A stretch of DNA of 64,000 nucleotides, from assembly GCF_016595435.1 (NCBI RefSeq), contig NZ_JAENIJ010000022.1:1-64000 (forward strand), in the 5' to 3' direction. The position numbers were made by a program, and so were the translations under genes. Within the stretch, counting starts at the first letter, position 1. Each line of letters opens with the position of its first letter. This document shows, piece after piece, positions 23,219 to 32,293 of the stretch. The notes under the pieces are model-generated. The model searched no databases and had not been told where the DNA came from. It was given only the letters and a program-made list of their open reading frames with translations. This DNA is from Luteolibacter pohnpeiensis (GTDB taxonomy: Bacteria > Verrucomicrobiota > Verrucomicrobiia > Verrucomicrobiales > Akkermansiaceae).

Positions 23219-23574
23219 GTTCGTTTTTACCCGATCCTGCCACGACTGCTGAGATCTCCCCTTCAGCAGTCGCCGCTTGGATCAACCTTCCTCCGGATCA
23301 ACGACCACGACTCATCGACTGTCGGGAGGCGGATGAGCTGGCGATTTGCAAACTTCCGGGCATCGAATGGATTCCATTGGGTGCCTTTCCCGAAAGATGG
23401 CAGGCTTTAATCAGCAATCCGAATCTGGGCGTCGTCATCTACTGCCACCACGGCATGCGCTCGCTCCACGCCGCCATGTTTCTCCGCTCAAAGGGATGCG
23501 CGAATGCATTCTCGATGTCCGGCGGAATCGACCTTTGGTCGACCTCCGTCGATCCTGATATTCCACGCTATTGA
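23215..23574 (+). CDS. Rhodanese-like domain protein
   Basis: Single-domain rhodanese (119 residues) with the catalytic cysteine C77 in the loop VIYCHHGMRS, and the typical RLIDCREADE near the N-terminus and MSGGIDLW near the C-terminus. The active-site loop CHHGMRS matches sulfurtransferases close to GlpE and the ThiF/MoeB-linked type. It has no signal peptide, so it acts in the cytoplasm, which makes its 4-nt coupling to an exported L,D-transpeptidase curious. Likely roles are thiosulfate or persulfide sulfur transfer, with the partner unknown. Confidence 0.88.
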   Translation: MSSFLPDPATTAEISPSAVAAWINLPPDQRPRLIDCREADELAICKLPGIEWIPLGAFPERWQALISNPNLGVVIYCHHGMRSLHAAMFLRSKGCANAFSMSGGIDLWSTSVDPDIPRY

Positions 23575-23684
23575 GTCGCCCTCAGCCGAAGACACCATCA
23601 CTCGCTGGCTTGAGGCGCGACTGATCCCGGTGTTGGTTGCGTTCCGGAGCAAACCGTGTCAATCTGACGCGCAACCGCATCCCT

Positions 23685-24854
23685 GTGTCTGTGCAATCCG
23701 GCTTCCTTGAAAAACTAATCGCTCGGCTTGATCGCGTTGAGCCCAGCGAGGTTCAACAAATTCTCGTTCGGCTAATCCGGGAGAAAGGTTTTTTAACCAA
23801 AGTCTTCGATGCCTTGCACGAAGGGGTCATCATCATCGATCACGATGGGATGATCGAATTCATCAATCCGGCCGCTTGCCAGTTTTTCGGCCTCAAGGCT
23901 GAAAAAGCAATCGGTCAAAAAATCTCCAGCCAGATCCGCGGTCTGGACTGGAAAATCCTCAGCAAACCCGGTCGCACGATTTCCCGTGATCTGGAAATCT
24001 TCTATCCAGAAAACCGCTATCTGAATTTTTACCTCGCGCCGATCGAAGACACCGGCAGCCCGCTTGGGCATGTCATGCTGATCCGCGACTTGACCGTAAC
24101 CCGAGCCGAAGCCGAGCAAACTCTGGAATCCGAGCGCCTCAATGCTCTCACCCTCTTGGCTGCAGGTGTAGCTCATGAAATCGGCAACCCATTAAATTCG
24201 CTCGACATTCATTTGCAGCTACTTGGGAGAAAAATCCGTAAACTCCCCCCCGGCGATCGGCCAGCGCTTGAAGAGCACCTTTCGACCGCACGGCAGGAAA
24301 TCCAGCGATTAGACACCATCTTAAAGCAATTCCTGCACGCCGTGCGCCCCACGGCGGCAGTGCGTGAACGGTGCGATATTCACCAGATTTTGCATGAAAC
24401 CCTGAAGTTATTGGAACCAGAGCTGGCATCTCGACACATCGCGGTGCAGCTGGATCTGGCGCAGAATTTACCTCCGGCCCAGCTCGATCCCGGGCAATTT
24501 CAGCAGATTTTCTACAATCTCATCAAAAACGCCTATCAGGCGCTACCCAGTGAAAACGGTCGCATCATTCTGCAGACGAAATTCAGCGAGTATGAGTTTC
24601 TCATCACCATCCAGGATAACGGCACCGGTATTTCTCCAGAGCACATGGGCGCGCTATTCGAGCCTTACCGCACCACCAAGCAATCCGGGACCGGGCTAGG
24701 ACTCCTCATTGTCCGCCGCATGATCCGGGAACATGCAGGAGAAATTGAGATCGAAAGCGAAGAGGGTCACGGCACCCGAATTCTCATCCGCCTGCCAAGA
24801 ACCGAACGGACGGTACGCTTACTGGGTCCACCTACTCCAACCATCGATCTCTAA
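23685..24854 (+). CDS. NtrB-like sensor histidine kinase with PAS domain
   Basis: Cytoplasmic kinase without membrane segments. From GTG 23685 it holds a PAS domain (about 40-140, with GVIIIDHDGMIEFINPAACQ), a HisKA helix with the phospho-acceptor H164 in AAGVAHEIGNPLNS, and an ATPase domain with the N box NLIKNAYQAL, DNGTGIS and GTGLGLLI. The frame is open back to TTG 23637; the GTG was chosen because it directly precedes SVQSGFLEKL, where a folded helix begins. The next gene, a sigma-54 activator, follows after 10 nt, so this is a cognate pair of the NtrB/NtrC layout. The signal sensed is not evident. Confidence 0.85.
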   Translation: MSVQSGFLEKLIARLDRVEPSEVQQILVRLIREKGFLTKVFDALHEGVIIIDHDGMIEFINPAACQFFGLKAEKAIGQKISSQIRGLDWKILSKPGRTISRDLEIFYPENRYLNFYLAPIEDTGSPLGHVMLIRDLTVTRAEAEQTLESERLNALTLLAAGVAHEIGNPLNSLDIHLQLLGRKIRKLPPGDRPALEEHLSTARQEIQRLDTILKQFLHAVRPTAAVRERCDIHQILHETLKLLEPELASRHIAVQLDLAQNLPPAQLDPGQFQQIFYNLIKNAYQALPSENGRIILQTKFSEYEFLITIQDNGTGISPEHMGALFEPYRTTKQSGTGLGLLIVRRMIREHAGEIEIESEEGHGTRILIRLPRTERTVRLLGPPTPTIDL

Positions 24855-24864
24855 AGCTACTGCC

Positions 24865-26223
24865 ATGCTCCCCACCTTGCTCATCGTCGACGACGAACGC
24901 GCTACCCGAGACGGCCTCCGGGCCGCGCTTGAGGAAGAATTTGAGGTATACGTCGCATCCGGCACCCAGGAGGCGCTTACGATCCTCAAGTCCGAGTCCA
25001 TCCAGCTATTGCTGACAGACTTGAGACTTGGTGGAGAATCCGGGATGGATTTGCTGCAAGCCGCACTGCAGCTTCCCGATCCGCCGGTTGCGATTATGAT
25101 GACGGCTTACGGCTCGGTTGACACAGCAGTTGAGGCCATGCGGCGTGGCGCTTGGCATTTTGTGACGAAACCGCTGAATCTGGATGAAGTGGAAATGCTT
25201 CTCAAACGGGGCCTGCGTTCGAAAAACCTCGAAACCGAAAATCGCCAATTGGTGACTCAAGTTCGCCAAAGCCATAAAATCGACAAACTGATCGGCAAAT
25301 CATCGGCCATGAACCGTGTCTTTGACCTGATCCGTCAAGTCGCCCCCACCCGCGCGACGGTTTTGATCGAGGGCGAATCAGGAACCGGAAAAGAAGTGGT
25401 TGCGCACACCCTGCATCATCTTTCGGGACGTCCCGCGGCCAAACTGGTCATCGTCAACTGCGCAGCCCTTTCTCCGCAGCTGCTGGAGTCCGAGCTTTTT
25501 GGCCATGAAAAAGGAGCTTTTACCGGAGCCTCGCAGCGACGGATTGGCCGCTTCGAACAAGCCGATGGCGGAACCTTATTTCTCGATGAAATCGGTGAAA
25601 TTGACGGCTCAACCCAAGTTAAACTGCTACGATTGCTCAGCGAGCGGACATTGGAACGGGTCGGCTCGAATCAACCGATCAAAATCGATGTTCGCGTGAT
25701 CGCGGCGACCAACAAGAATCTCCGTGAAATGGTCGATGCAGGAACTTTCCGCGAAGACCTTTATTTCCGCCTGAATGTGGTAAAAATCGACATGCCACCG
25801 CTGCGAACCCGCAAGGAGGACATCGTTCTGCTGGCAAATGCATTTTTGCAGGAATTCGCAAAAGACAACAATCGGCCACAAAAACCGCTCACGGATGGCG
25901 CCATGCAACTCTTGCTCAATTATCCATGGCCCGGGAACGTGAGGGAATTGCGAACTGCGATCGAACACGGCGTCGTGATGAGTAACGATTCCGTCATCGA
26001 CACCAAGCACCTTCCGGCATTCCTTTTCACACCGGTTCACGAAACCCTGCCTCTGGTTAAAAACTCCCTTGATGCACCCGCCGAATTCAATTTGCATGCG
26101 CTTGAAGTCAACGCCATCCGCGGTGCTCTCGCTACCGCTGACGGCAACCGGACACGGGCGGCGGAACTTCTGGGCCTTAGCCGAAGAACGCTCCAGCGCA
26201 AGTTGAAGGAACTCAATCTCTAG
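24865..26223 (+). CDS. NtrC-like sigma-54-dependent response regulator
   Basis: A 453-residue transcription activator: receiver domain with phospho-acceptor D52 and K102, AAA+ domain with Walker A GESGTGKE at 170-177, the sigma-54 contact loop GAFTGA at 217-222, Walker [10 protein letters not shown], arginine finger region NVRELRTAIEH, and a Fis-type helix-turn-helix at the end (NRTRAAELLGLSRRTLQRKL). All activator features are intact. The ATG at 24865 lies 10 nt after the kinase stop; an open frame to 24733 overlaps the kinase and adds nothing conserved. It presumably controls sigma-54 promoters elsewhere. Confidence 0.93.
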   Translation: MLPTLLIVDDERATRDGLRAALEEEFEVYVASGTQEALTILKSESIQLLLTDLRLGGESGMDLLQAALQLPDPPVAIMMTAYGSVDTAVEAMRRGAWHFVTKPLNLDEVEMLLKRGLRSKNLETENRQLVTQVRQSHKIDKLIGKSSAMNRVFDLIRQVAPTRATVLIEGESGTGKEVVAHTLHHLSGRPAAKLVIVNCAALSPQLLESELFGHEKGAFTGASQRRIGRFEQADGGTLFLDEIGEIDGSTQVKLLRLLSERTLERVGSNQPIKIDVRVIAATNKNLREMVDAGTFREDLYFRLNVVKIDMPPLRTRKEDIVLLANAFLQEFAKDNNRPQKPLTDGAMQLLLNYPWPGNVRELRTAIEHGVVMSNDSVIDTKHLPAFLFTPVHETLPLVKNSLDAPAEFNLHALEVNAIRGALATADGNRTRAAELLGLSRRTLQRKLKELNL

Positions 26224-26259
26224 AATCGCCCCCTTGTTTTTCCCAAATCCTTTCAATTC

Positions 26260-28083
26260 ATGAGTAACAGCTCCTCCGTTGTTGATACCGGCACCTTGAT
26301 CCGCCGGATTTTGTTTTTCCTGGTGATGGTCCTGTTAGCTCTGGGTAACCTTTTCACACTTTTTGGCGGCCTGACTTCGCCGCAAGCGATGGATCAGGCG
26401 CAAATCGCCCGGGAAATTGCTCGTGGTAACGGCTTCACCACCAAATTCATCCGCCCGGTTGCCTACTATCAAGCATCCCAAGCCAAAGGCGGAGCGGTGC
26501 CGTTTGACGGATTCAAAGACACCTATGAATCCCCGCTGAACCCTCTCATCAACGCTGCAGTCTTCAAATTGATTGGTGCCGACGATGCCGACGCCTGGAA
26601 AATGGGACCAAAAGAAATGGTCTATCAACTGGACCGGGTGGTGGCGACCGTCTGCGTGTTCTTCTTTCTACTTTCGATCGGTGTGACTTACCTGTTGGTT
26701 TCACGGATTTTCGACGCAAAAATCGCCGGAGTCACGGCCTTGCTGATGCTGTTCTGTGAGACGTTCTGGAATTATTCGCTAAGTGGATTGCCGCAAATGT
26801 TGATGCTGTTCCTCTTCTCCTGCGCGATCTACTTCGCCTATCGAGCCGTTGAAGCATCTTCTGAAGGACGCTCACCGTTTGTTCCTGCAATTGTCGCCGG
26901 GGTATTCTTTACGCTTTTGGCGCTCGCACACTGGATGACCGTCTGGATCGCGCTTGGTTACATCATTTACGCAGCAGTCGCCTTCCGACCACGCGGTGTG
27001 ATCGGCATCTCGGTCATCGTGTTGATCCTGCTAGCTTCGATTTACCCAATGATACGGGCCAGTGATGCCTCAGGAACTCCATTTGGCACCGCCTTTTTGA
27101 CTGTCTACAACGGTCTCGCCAGTGGATCGGAAGAAACCGTCATGCGCACGGACGACTTGGAAACAGCTCCTCTATCACTGGATGGACTCACCCTGAAAAC
27201 CGTCCGCTCCACCCTGATTCAGTTCTCTCAAATTATCCCGTTCTTAGCGGGAATTTTGGTCGCCCCGGTGTTTTTCCTGTCGCTTCTCCACCCGTTCAAG
27301 CGCGCAGCAATTGCAAATTTCCGCTGGCTGATCCTCTTGATGTTCGTAGGAGCGGCAGTTGGATTGGCACTCTATGGCATCACTTCTGACCCATTGGACC
27401 CCAATCAGATTCACCTCCTATTCGCTCCAGTGATGACCGCATACGGGTTGGCATTCATTTCCATCCTCTGGAGTCGCCTTGAAATTGTCGCCCAAAACAG
27501 CTTTTTGAAAAACGCTCACCTGTTTGTGATTGTTACGATTTGCGCTGCCCCACTTGCCATCGCGATGCCAACCAAAGCCATAGCTGGTATTCGTCAACAA
27601 GGTACTGGTGGTCTGAACAACTGGCCTCCATATCGCCCGGATGCGCTCAATATTCCACTGCGCCAGTGGATTCCGGAGAATGAATTGATCGTATCAGATC
27701 AACCATGGGCCGTAGCTTGGTATGCAGACCGCAAGAGCATTTGGATTCCGCCTACCGCAAAAGCCTTCAAAAAATACGAGGAAATCGGAGAGAATTTCCA
27801 AACACCCATTGGCTGCATCCTGATTTCACCGACTTCGCATGAAGCAGGTGGAATGGCTGGAATTGCCTATAAATACCGGGATTTCACCTCGTTGGTCATC
27901 GACGGCAGAGTTGCAGCCTCCACACTCAACACGAAAGACACGGCGAGTGCTTTCCAACTGGATCAGAAACCCGATGTCCAGGAAATCGCCCGACGCTACC
28001 ATTACCGTTTCGCGCTCGTTCCTCTCGATCTTGTGATCTATATGGACCGTCCACTCCGCCTTGCAGACGAAGCGTCCCAGTAA
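26260..28083 (+). CDS. Multi-pass membrane protein, possible GT-C-type glycosyltransferase
   Basis: A 607-residue protein with about ten hydrophobic segments. The first periplasmic loop starts AMDQAQIAREIARGNGFTTKFIRPV, which resembles the acidic first loop of PMT/ArnT-type GT-C transferases (an Asp early in the loop, then a RxxxxGxG pattern), and segments such as FETFWNYSLSGLPQMLMLF-like stretches in the second helix pair support that. The C-terminal 150 residues form a soluble periplasmic part (QWIPENELIVSDQPWAVAWY). If it is a GT-C enzyme it would move a sugar from a polyprenyl-phosphate donor to an envelope acceptor. The family call is moderate; the acceptor is unknown. It stands 36 nt after the NtrC-like gene and 2 nt before xseB. 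Confidence 0.6.
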   Translation: MSNSSSVVDTGTLIRRILFFLVMVLLALGNLFTLFGGLTSPQAMDQAQIAREIARGNGFTTKFIRPVAYYQASQAKGGAVPFDGFKDTYESPLNPLINAAVFKLIGADDADAWKMGPKEMVYQLDRVVATVCVFFFLLSIGVTYLLVSRIFDAKIAGVTALLMLFCETFWNYSLSGLPQMLMLFLFSCAIYFAYRAVEASSEGRSPFVPAIVAGVFFTLLALAHWMTVWIALGYIIYAAVAFRPRGVIGISVIVLILLASIYPMIRASDASGTPFGTAFLTVYNGLASGSEETVMRTDDLETAPLSLDGLTLKTVRSTLIQFSQIIPFLAGILVAPVFFLSLLHPFKRAAIANFRWLILLMFVGAAVGLALYGITSDPLDPNQIHLLFAPVMTAYGLAFISILWSRLEIVAQNSFLKNAHLFVIVTICAAPLAIAMPTKAIAGIRQQGTGGLNNWPPYRPDALNIPLRQWIPENELIVSDQPWAVAWYADRKSIWIPPTAKAFKKYEEIGENFQTPIGCILISPTSHEAGGMAGIAYKYRDFTSLVIDGRVAASTLNTKDTASAFQLDQKPDVQEIARRYHYRFALVPLDLVIYMDRPLRLADEASQ

Positions 28084-28085
28084 AA

Positions 28086-28418
28086 ATGGCAGCGAAAAAG
28101 TCAAAATCCGCCGAAGCTCCTGACGAGGCGACCTTCGAGGAAGCCATTTCCCGACTGGAATCCATCGTCGAATCGATGGAGCACAGCCAGCTAGCTCTGG
28201 AGGAATTAGTCGCTCATTATGAAGAGGGTTCCAAACTTCTAGGCCGCTGCGAAGCAGTGCTGAAGTCCGCTCGCAACCGGATCGAATTGATCACTCTGAA
28301 AAACAGAAGTGAAATCGGACTCGCATCGGATTCAAGAATCGACCACTCTTCCGGACTCCAAGATTCAGCCGCCCCTCCGGACGATAACGACGACGATGAC
28401 GACATCCGCCTCTTTTGA
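28086..28418 (+). CDS. xseB: Exodeoxyribonuclease VII small subunit
   Basis: Small subunit of exonuclease VII, which binds the long helices of XseA. The core ATFEEAISRLESIVESMEHS, LALEELVAHYEEGSKLL and C-terminal helix with CEAVLKSARNRIE are typical and occupy residues 14-70. Unusual is a 40-residue tail ending in a run of Asp (DDNDDDDDIRLF). Acidic tails with this RLF ending are common in XseB of some phyla. xseA is not in the window. The last 23 nt overlap the start of dxs in another frame. Confidence 0.9.
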   Translation: MAAKKSKSAEAPDEATFEEAISRLESIVESMEHSQLALEELVAHYEEGSKLLGRCEAVLKSARNRIELITLKNRSEIGLASDSRIDHSSGLQDSAAPPDDNDDDDDIRLF

Positions 28419-30300
28419 GCCATACGCCCTCGGGCCTATCCTTTCATTCATCAAATCCCCCGACGATGTCAAACACCTCGCCGATGATGAGCTTATCGAT
28501 CTCGCAGCCGAGATTCGCGAAACATTGATCAAATGCCTGTCGAAGACAGGCGGTCACCTGGGACCCAATCTTGGCGTTGTTGAACTGACCATTGCGCTCC
28601 ACCGGGTTTTCAACACCCCGCAGGATAAGTTTGTTTTCGATGTCGCTCATCAGGGGTATGTCCACAAAATGCTCACTGGAAGGGCTGATCGGATCGACAC
28701 AATACGGACCTACAAGGGCCTGAACGGGTTTTTACTCCGATCGGAATCGGAGCATGATTCTTATGGCGCCGGCCATGCCGGAACCGCGCTTTCGGCAGCC
28801 CTCGGGATGGCCGCAGCACGGGACCTCGCTGGCGGTAATAACCACGTGGTGGCTGTTGCGGGAGACGCTGCTTTCACCTGCGGACCCACTCTTGAAGCTC
28901 TTAACAACATCGCGGAAACGACTCGCAAATTCATCGTCATTCTCAACGATAACGAATGGTCGATTGATAAAAACGTCGGAGCAGTCGCGCGATATTTCAA
29001 TGCGCTCCAAACTCATTCCACGTATTCCGCAGTCCGAAGCAAGGCTGCGGAATTCGTCGAAAAGGTCGCTGGCAGAACCATGCGGTCTTTTGCCCATAAA
29101 GTGGAGGAGGGAGCCAAAAACCTGATTTTCCCGAACGTATTGTTCGAAAAATTCGGCCTTCGCTACTTCGGCCCCATCGACGGACACGATCTACCTTTGC
29201 TGGTCAAAACCTTCGAGCATCTGAAGACTCTCAACGAACCAGTTGTCCTTCACATCATCACTGAAAAGGGCCGTGGCTATCAGCCTGCACTCGATAATCC
29301 GGGCAAATTTCACGGCCTCGGGGCCTACAAAATTGAGGACGGCTCGACCGATGTCGCCACCACTCCGACCTGCTCGGAAATTTTCGGCCGAACCGTGACC
29401 GACATGGCCAAGAACGATCCGAAGATCGTCGCGATCACAGCGGCCATGCCCGGCGGAACCAAGCTGGATATTTTCAAAGAAGAGCTGCCAGATCGCTATT
29501 TTGACGTCGGGATTGCTGAAGAACACGCTGCCTTATTTGCATGCGGGATGGCAGCCGAGCACTTCCGGCCGTTTTTGGCAATCTACTCGACTTTCATGCA
29601 GCGCGCCTACGACATGATCATTCATGACATGGCCTTGCAGGGCTTACCGGTGCGCCTCTGCATGGATCGCGGCGGCCTGTCTGGTGACGATGGCCCGACC
29701 CACCATGGCCTATTTGACATTGGCTACCTGCGGCACATTCCGGGGCTGATTCACATGCAGCCAAAAGACGAGAATGAGTTCGTCAACATGCTGCACACGA
29801 TGGCCGCGTATGACGATGGCCCTTCTGCCATTCGTTATCCGCGGGGCACCATCAAAGGAACCAAGATTGATGAAACTCCAACCATCCTGGAAATCGGTAA
29901 AGCCGAGGTCGTCGCCGATGGTACCGATATCGCCCTGATCGGACTTGGGACCATGTTCGAGATGGCGGAAACCACGAAAAAAGCCCTGGAGGAAAAAGGC
30001 TACTCCGTCGCACTGATCAATCCGCGTTTCATCAAGCCCCTTGATGCCAGGGTGATTCAGGAATACGCGACCAAATGCAAAGTGATCTGCACCTTTGAAG
30101 ATCACGTCCTCATGAATGGGTTTGGTGCTTCCGTGATTGATTTACTCCACACCCAAGGAATTTACACCCCAGTCGAGAGAATTGGCTGGCCCGATGAATT
30201 CGTGGAACATGGGAAACCTGAAGTGTTGCGCGAGCTTCATGGACTCACAGCCCAGAACGCTGTCACCAAAGTGCTGAAGCATTTTTCCAGCGCCCAGTGA
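28396..30300 (+). CDS. dxs: 1-deoxy-D-xylulose-5-phosphate synthase
   Basis: Thiamine-diphosphate enzyme that condenses pyruvate and glyceraldehyde 3-phosphate, the first step of the MEP isoprenoid pathway. Visible signatures are GGHLGPNLGVVELT near residue 50, the ThDP/Mg site GDAAFTCG followed by NDNEWSID, the middle-domain DVGIAEEHAALFACGMA, and the transketolase region DRGGLSGDDGPTHHG. The ATG at 28396 gives 634 residues, matching the family; it lies inside the end of xseB. The xseB-dxs arrangement is common. A terminator follows 9 nt after the stop. Products would feed, among others, the squalene/phytoene synthase at 46587-47426. Confidence 0.93.
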   Translation: MTTSASFEPYALGPILSFIKSPDDVKHLADDELIDLAAEIRETLIKCLSKTGGHLGPNLGVVELTIALHRVFNTPQDKFVFDVAHQGYVHKMLTGRADRIDTIRTYKGLNGFLLRSESEHDSYGAGHAGTALSAALGMAAARDLAGGNNHVVAVAGDAAFTCGPTLEALNNIAETTRKFIVILNDNEWSIDKNVGAVARYFNALQTHSTYSAVRSKAAEFVEKVAGRTMRSFAHKVEEGAKNLIFPNVLFEKFGLRYFGPIDGHDLPLLVKTFEHLKTLNEPVVLHIITEKGRGYQPALDNPGKFHGLGAYKIEDGSTDVATTPTCSEIFGRTVTDMAKNDPKIVAITAAMPGGTKLDIFKEELPDRYFDVGIAEEHAALFACGMAAEHFRPFLAIYSTFMQRAYDMIIHDMALQGLPVRLCMDRGGLSGDDGPTHHGLFDIGYLRHIPGLIHMQPKDENEFVNMLHTMAAYDDGPSAIRYPRGTIKGTKIDETPTILEIGKAEVVADGTDIALIGLGTMFEMAETTKKALEEKGYSVALINPRFIKPLDARVIQEYATKCKVICTFEDHVLMNGFGASVIDLLHTQGIYTPVERIGWPDEFVEHGKPEVLRELHGLTAQNAVTKVLKHFSSAQ

Positions 30301-30308
30301 CACAAAAA

Positions 30309-30345
30309 ATCCCCGGAGTTTGAACTCACGGGGATCTCTTTGTTT
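30309..30345 (+). terminator. Rho-independent terminator after dxs
   Basis: ATCCCCG (30309-30315) pairs with CGGGGAT (30329-30335), and inside the loop GAGT/ACTC can pair further. The stem is followed by CTCTTTGTTTT. On the opposite strand the preceding A-run gives U residues after the stem, so it could also serve the small lipoprotein gene arriving from the right. Confidence 0.75.
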
Positions 30346-30379
30346 TCGTAGGTGTTATGGCTAAAAATAACAAAGAAAC

Positions 30380-30538
30380 TTATTCGGTGCCGCCAGTTTT
30401 CACGGCCTCGGTCTCTACTTTCTGACCAAGTTTTTGCATATCCTGCCCAAAACCCTTTGTGGTCGCGCAGGAACTGGTTGCAAAACTAAAAGCCGTAGCA
30501 GCGGAAAGTGCGAGAAGGCCGAGGGCACGACGACGCAT
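30380..30538 (-). CDS. Entericidin A/B-like small lipoprotein
   Basis: A 52-residue lipoprotein precursor. The start is the ATG at 30538 (MRRRALGLLALSAATAFSFATSSC): three Arg, a hydrophobic stretch, and a lipobox SSC. The mature part CATTKGFGQDMQKLGQKVETEA fits the entericidin pattern GxGxDxxxxGxxIExxA, with K-V-E in place of I-E. Entericidins are small envelope lipoproteins linked in enterobacteria to a bacteriolytic toxin-antidote pair; in other phyla they are often single and of unknown role. Only one copy is seen here. It converges with dxs across the terminator. Confidence 0.75.
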   Translation of the reverse strand: MRRRALGLLALSAATAFSFATSSCATTKGFGQDMQKLGQKVETEAVKTGGTE

Positions 30539-30901
30539 TTTTGATTTGTGACTGGAAAATTGGTGGGAGATGAAGATCGGATGCATGATCGAGTCATTGC
30601 AAGAAGTTTGCCATCATTCAAAAACTCACTCATTGCATTCATAATCAATCATTTACGATTTTCCTCAGTTCCAACCGCGTCCTTCTAAAAATGCAAATTG
30701 CACGAGGAGGTTGGATTTCGCAGCATCATGCATATTGCAATATGCATCACGGTCGAATTTCGATCTGCACGATTTGCCACCTTCCACAATTACCCCAATT
30801 CCATATTACTCATTGTCTGTCATAGCCTTACAAGTAAACTCGATTAGGGCACGCTGAATGATAAAGAGAGAGATTCCCACCGCCTCTTCTCCCGAAACTC
30901 C
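30539..30901. promoter_or_regulatory. AT-rich intergenic region with a perfect 20-bp palindrome
   Basis: This 363-nt stretch holds no convincing gene. It separates the entericidin-like gene from the sigma-54 activator at 30902. The notable element is a perfect palindrome, ATGCATATTG followed by CAATATGCAT, at 30728-30747, with a smaller near-palindrome TGCAAATTGCA about 45 nt upstream. It is a good candidate binding site for a dimeric regulator. A GGCACG at about 30847 recalls the -24 box of sigma-54 promoters, but the required GC at -12 is missing. Confidence 0.45.
30728..30747. promoter_or_regulatory. Perfect 20-bp inverted repeat, candidate operator
   Basis: ATGCATATTG and its exact reverse complement CAATATGCAT are directly abutted with no spacer. 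The site lies 155 nt upstream of the AlgB-like regulator start, a distance suited to an activator or autoregulatory site. The flanking bases do not extend the symmetry. The binding protein is unknown. Confidence 0.5.
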
Positions 30902-32275
30902 ATGGACATCCTTATTGTTGACGACGAAAAATCGATTCGCCTCACCACTTCACTCGCTCTTGAAAATGAAGGGCATTATGTTGAAACCGCAGAAGATGGA
31001 CCAACCGCCCTTCGGCGTCTAAAAGAAGAGAATTTCGACCTCGTGTTTTTGGATCTCCGCCTGGGAGATGAAGATGGCTTGGAGGTATTGCAGCAAATTC
31101 TTTCCTCCAAACCACGCCAACTGATTACCATCTTCACCGCTCATGCTTCGGTGGCTACAGCGGTGAAAGCCACCCAGCTCGGTGCATTTGACTATTTGGA
31201 AAAGCCGTTCACGCCGGATCAACTGCGCGCCATCTTGATTAAGGCGAAAAAAGCCATCCAGACTCAAGGTGAAGTGACCCGACTTCAGGAAACCGTGCAG
31301 GAACTGAAGAGCGAGGCAAAACACTCATCCCCTCCCCTTCAGTTTGCATCCGAAGACAAACGAACTCGGGATGAATTCGATACCCTGTTCCGTGCTGCAG
31401 CCACCAACGCATCTGTGCTCATCCTCGGAGAAAGTGGAACGGGCAAAAGCGTCATCGCACGTGAGGTCCATGAACGATCCCATCTGCGAGACAAGCCTTT
31501 CGTTACCGTCAGTTGTCCATCGCTCTCCAAAGAATTGTTAGAGAGTGTTTTGTTCGGCCACATCAAAGGATCATTCACCGGAGCAATCCGCGATACTTGG
31601 GGAAAAGTTCATGCTGCTGAGGGCGGCACCTTGTTCCTCGATGAGATCGGTGAACTTCCCATGGAGATTCAGCCAAAGCTGCTCCGTTTGTTGCAGGAAC
31701 GCGAATACGAGCGATTGGGCGAAAACAAAGTCCGCTCCAGCAACGTGCGCGTCATTGCCGCTACCAATCGGGATCTAACAGAAAGTATCGCTTCCGGCGA
31801 TTTTCGTGAAGATCTCTACTATCGCTTGAACGTGATTTCGATCACGGTCCCTTCACTCCGCGATCGCCCGGCGGATCTATTCCAATTTGCAACTCAGTAT
31901 CTGGAGTTCTTTTCCAGCCAAATGGGTCGAAAAATCGATGGCTTCAGCGAAAGCGGCAGATCCGCCCTGATGCGCCATTCATGGCCAGGTAACTTGCGGG
32001 AACTTCGCAATGCCATCGAGCGCGCGGCGATCCTTGCACGTGGCAACAAGATCGAAGCGGAGGACTTACCTCGTCCAGCTCCCCTTGCTGCAAACGATCT
32101 CAAAGAAAAAGTCGGTGGTCTCGGCATTGGTGGCGAACATTCGCTCGATGAGATCGAGCAGGCCCATTTAGGCAAGGTGTTGGAATGGGCACCATCCCTC
32201 CAAGATGCAGCGGCTATTCTCGGGATCGACAAAGCGACCCTCTACCGCAAAAGGAAACGCTTTGGAATGGAGTAA
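30902..32275 (+). CDS. Sigma-54-dependent response regulator, AlgB-like
   Basis: A 457-residue activator with receiver (D51, K101), AAA+ domain (Walker A GESGTGKS at 176-183, Walker [10 protein letters not shown]) and a C-terminal Fis-type helix-turn-helix ([20 protein letters not shown]). The sigma-54 contact loop reads GSFTGA (223-228) instead of the usual GAFTGA; I cannot tell from sequence whether this weakens sigma-54 engagement. The next gene is a membrane kinase with HAMP and PAS domains, the layout of the AlgB-KinB pair of Pseudomonas, although orthology is not shown. Its upstream region carries a perfect palindrome. The gene is followed after 18 nt by the kinase gene. Confidence 0.92.
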   Translation: MDILIVDDEKSIRLTTSLALENEGHYVETAEDGPTALRRLKEENFDLVFLDLRLGDEDGLEVLQQILSSKPRQLITIFTAHASVATAVKATQLGAFDYLEKPFTPDQLRAILIKAKKAIQTQGEVTRLQETVQELKSEAKHSSPPLQFASEDKRTRDEFDTLFRAAATNASVLILGESGTGKSVIAREVHERSHLRDKPFVTVSCPSLSKELLESVLFGHIKGSFTGAIRDTWGKVHAAEGGTLFLDEIGELPMEIQPKLLRLLQEREYERLGENKVRSSNVRVIAATNRDLTESIASGDFREDLYYRLNVISITVPSLRDRPADLFQFATQYLEFFSSQMGRKIDGFSESGRSALMRHSWPGNLRELRNAIERAAILARGNKIEAEDLPRPAPLAANDLKEKVGGLGIGGEHSLDEIEQAHLGKVLEWAPSLQDAAAILGIDKATLYRKRKRFGME

Positions 32276-32293
32276 ACGCCATCGATCTTGATC

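Noticed and set aside
30840-30870. Sigma-54 promoter before the AlgB-like gene
   Set aside because: GGCACG is present but the invariant GC at the -12 position is replaced by GA.
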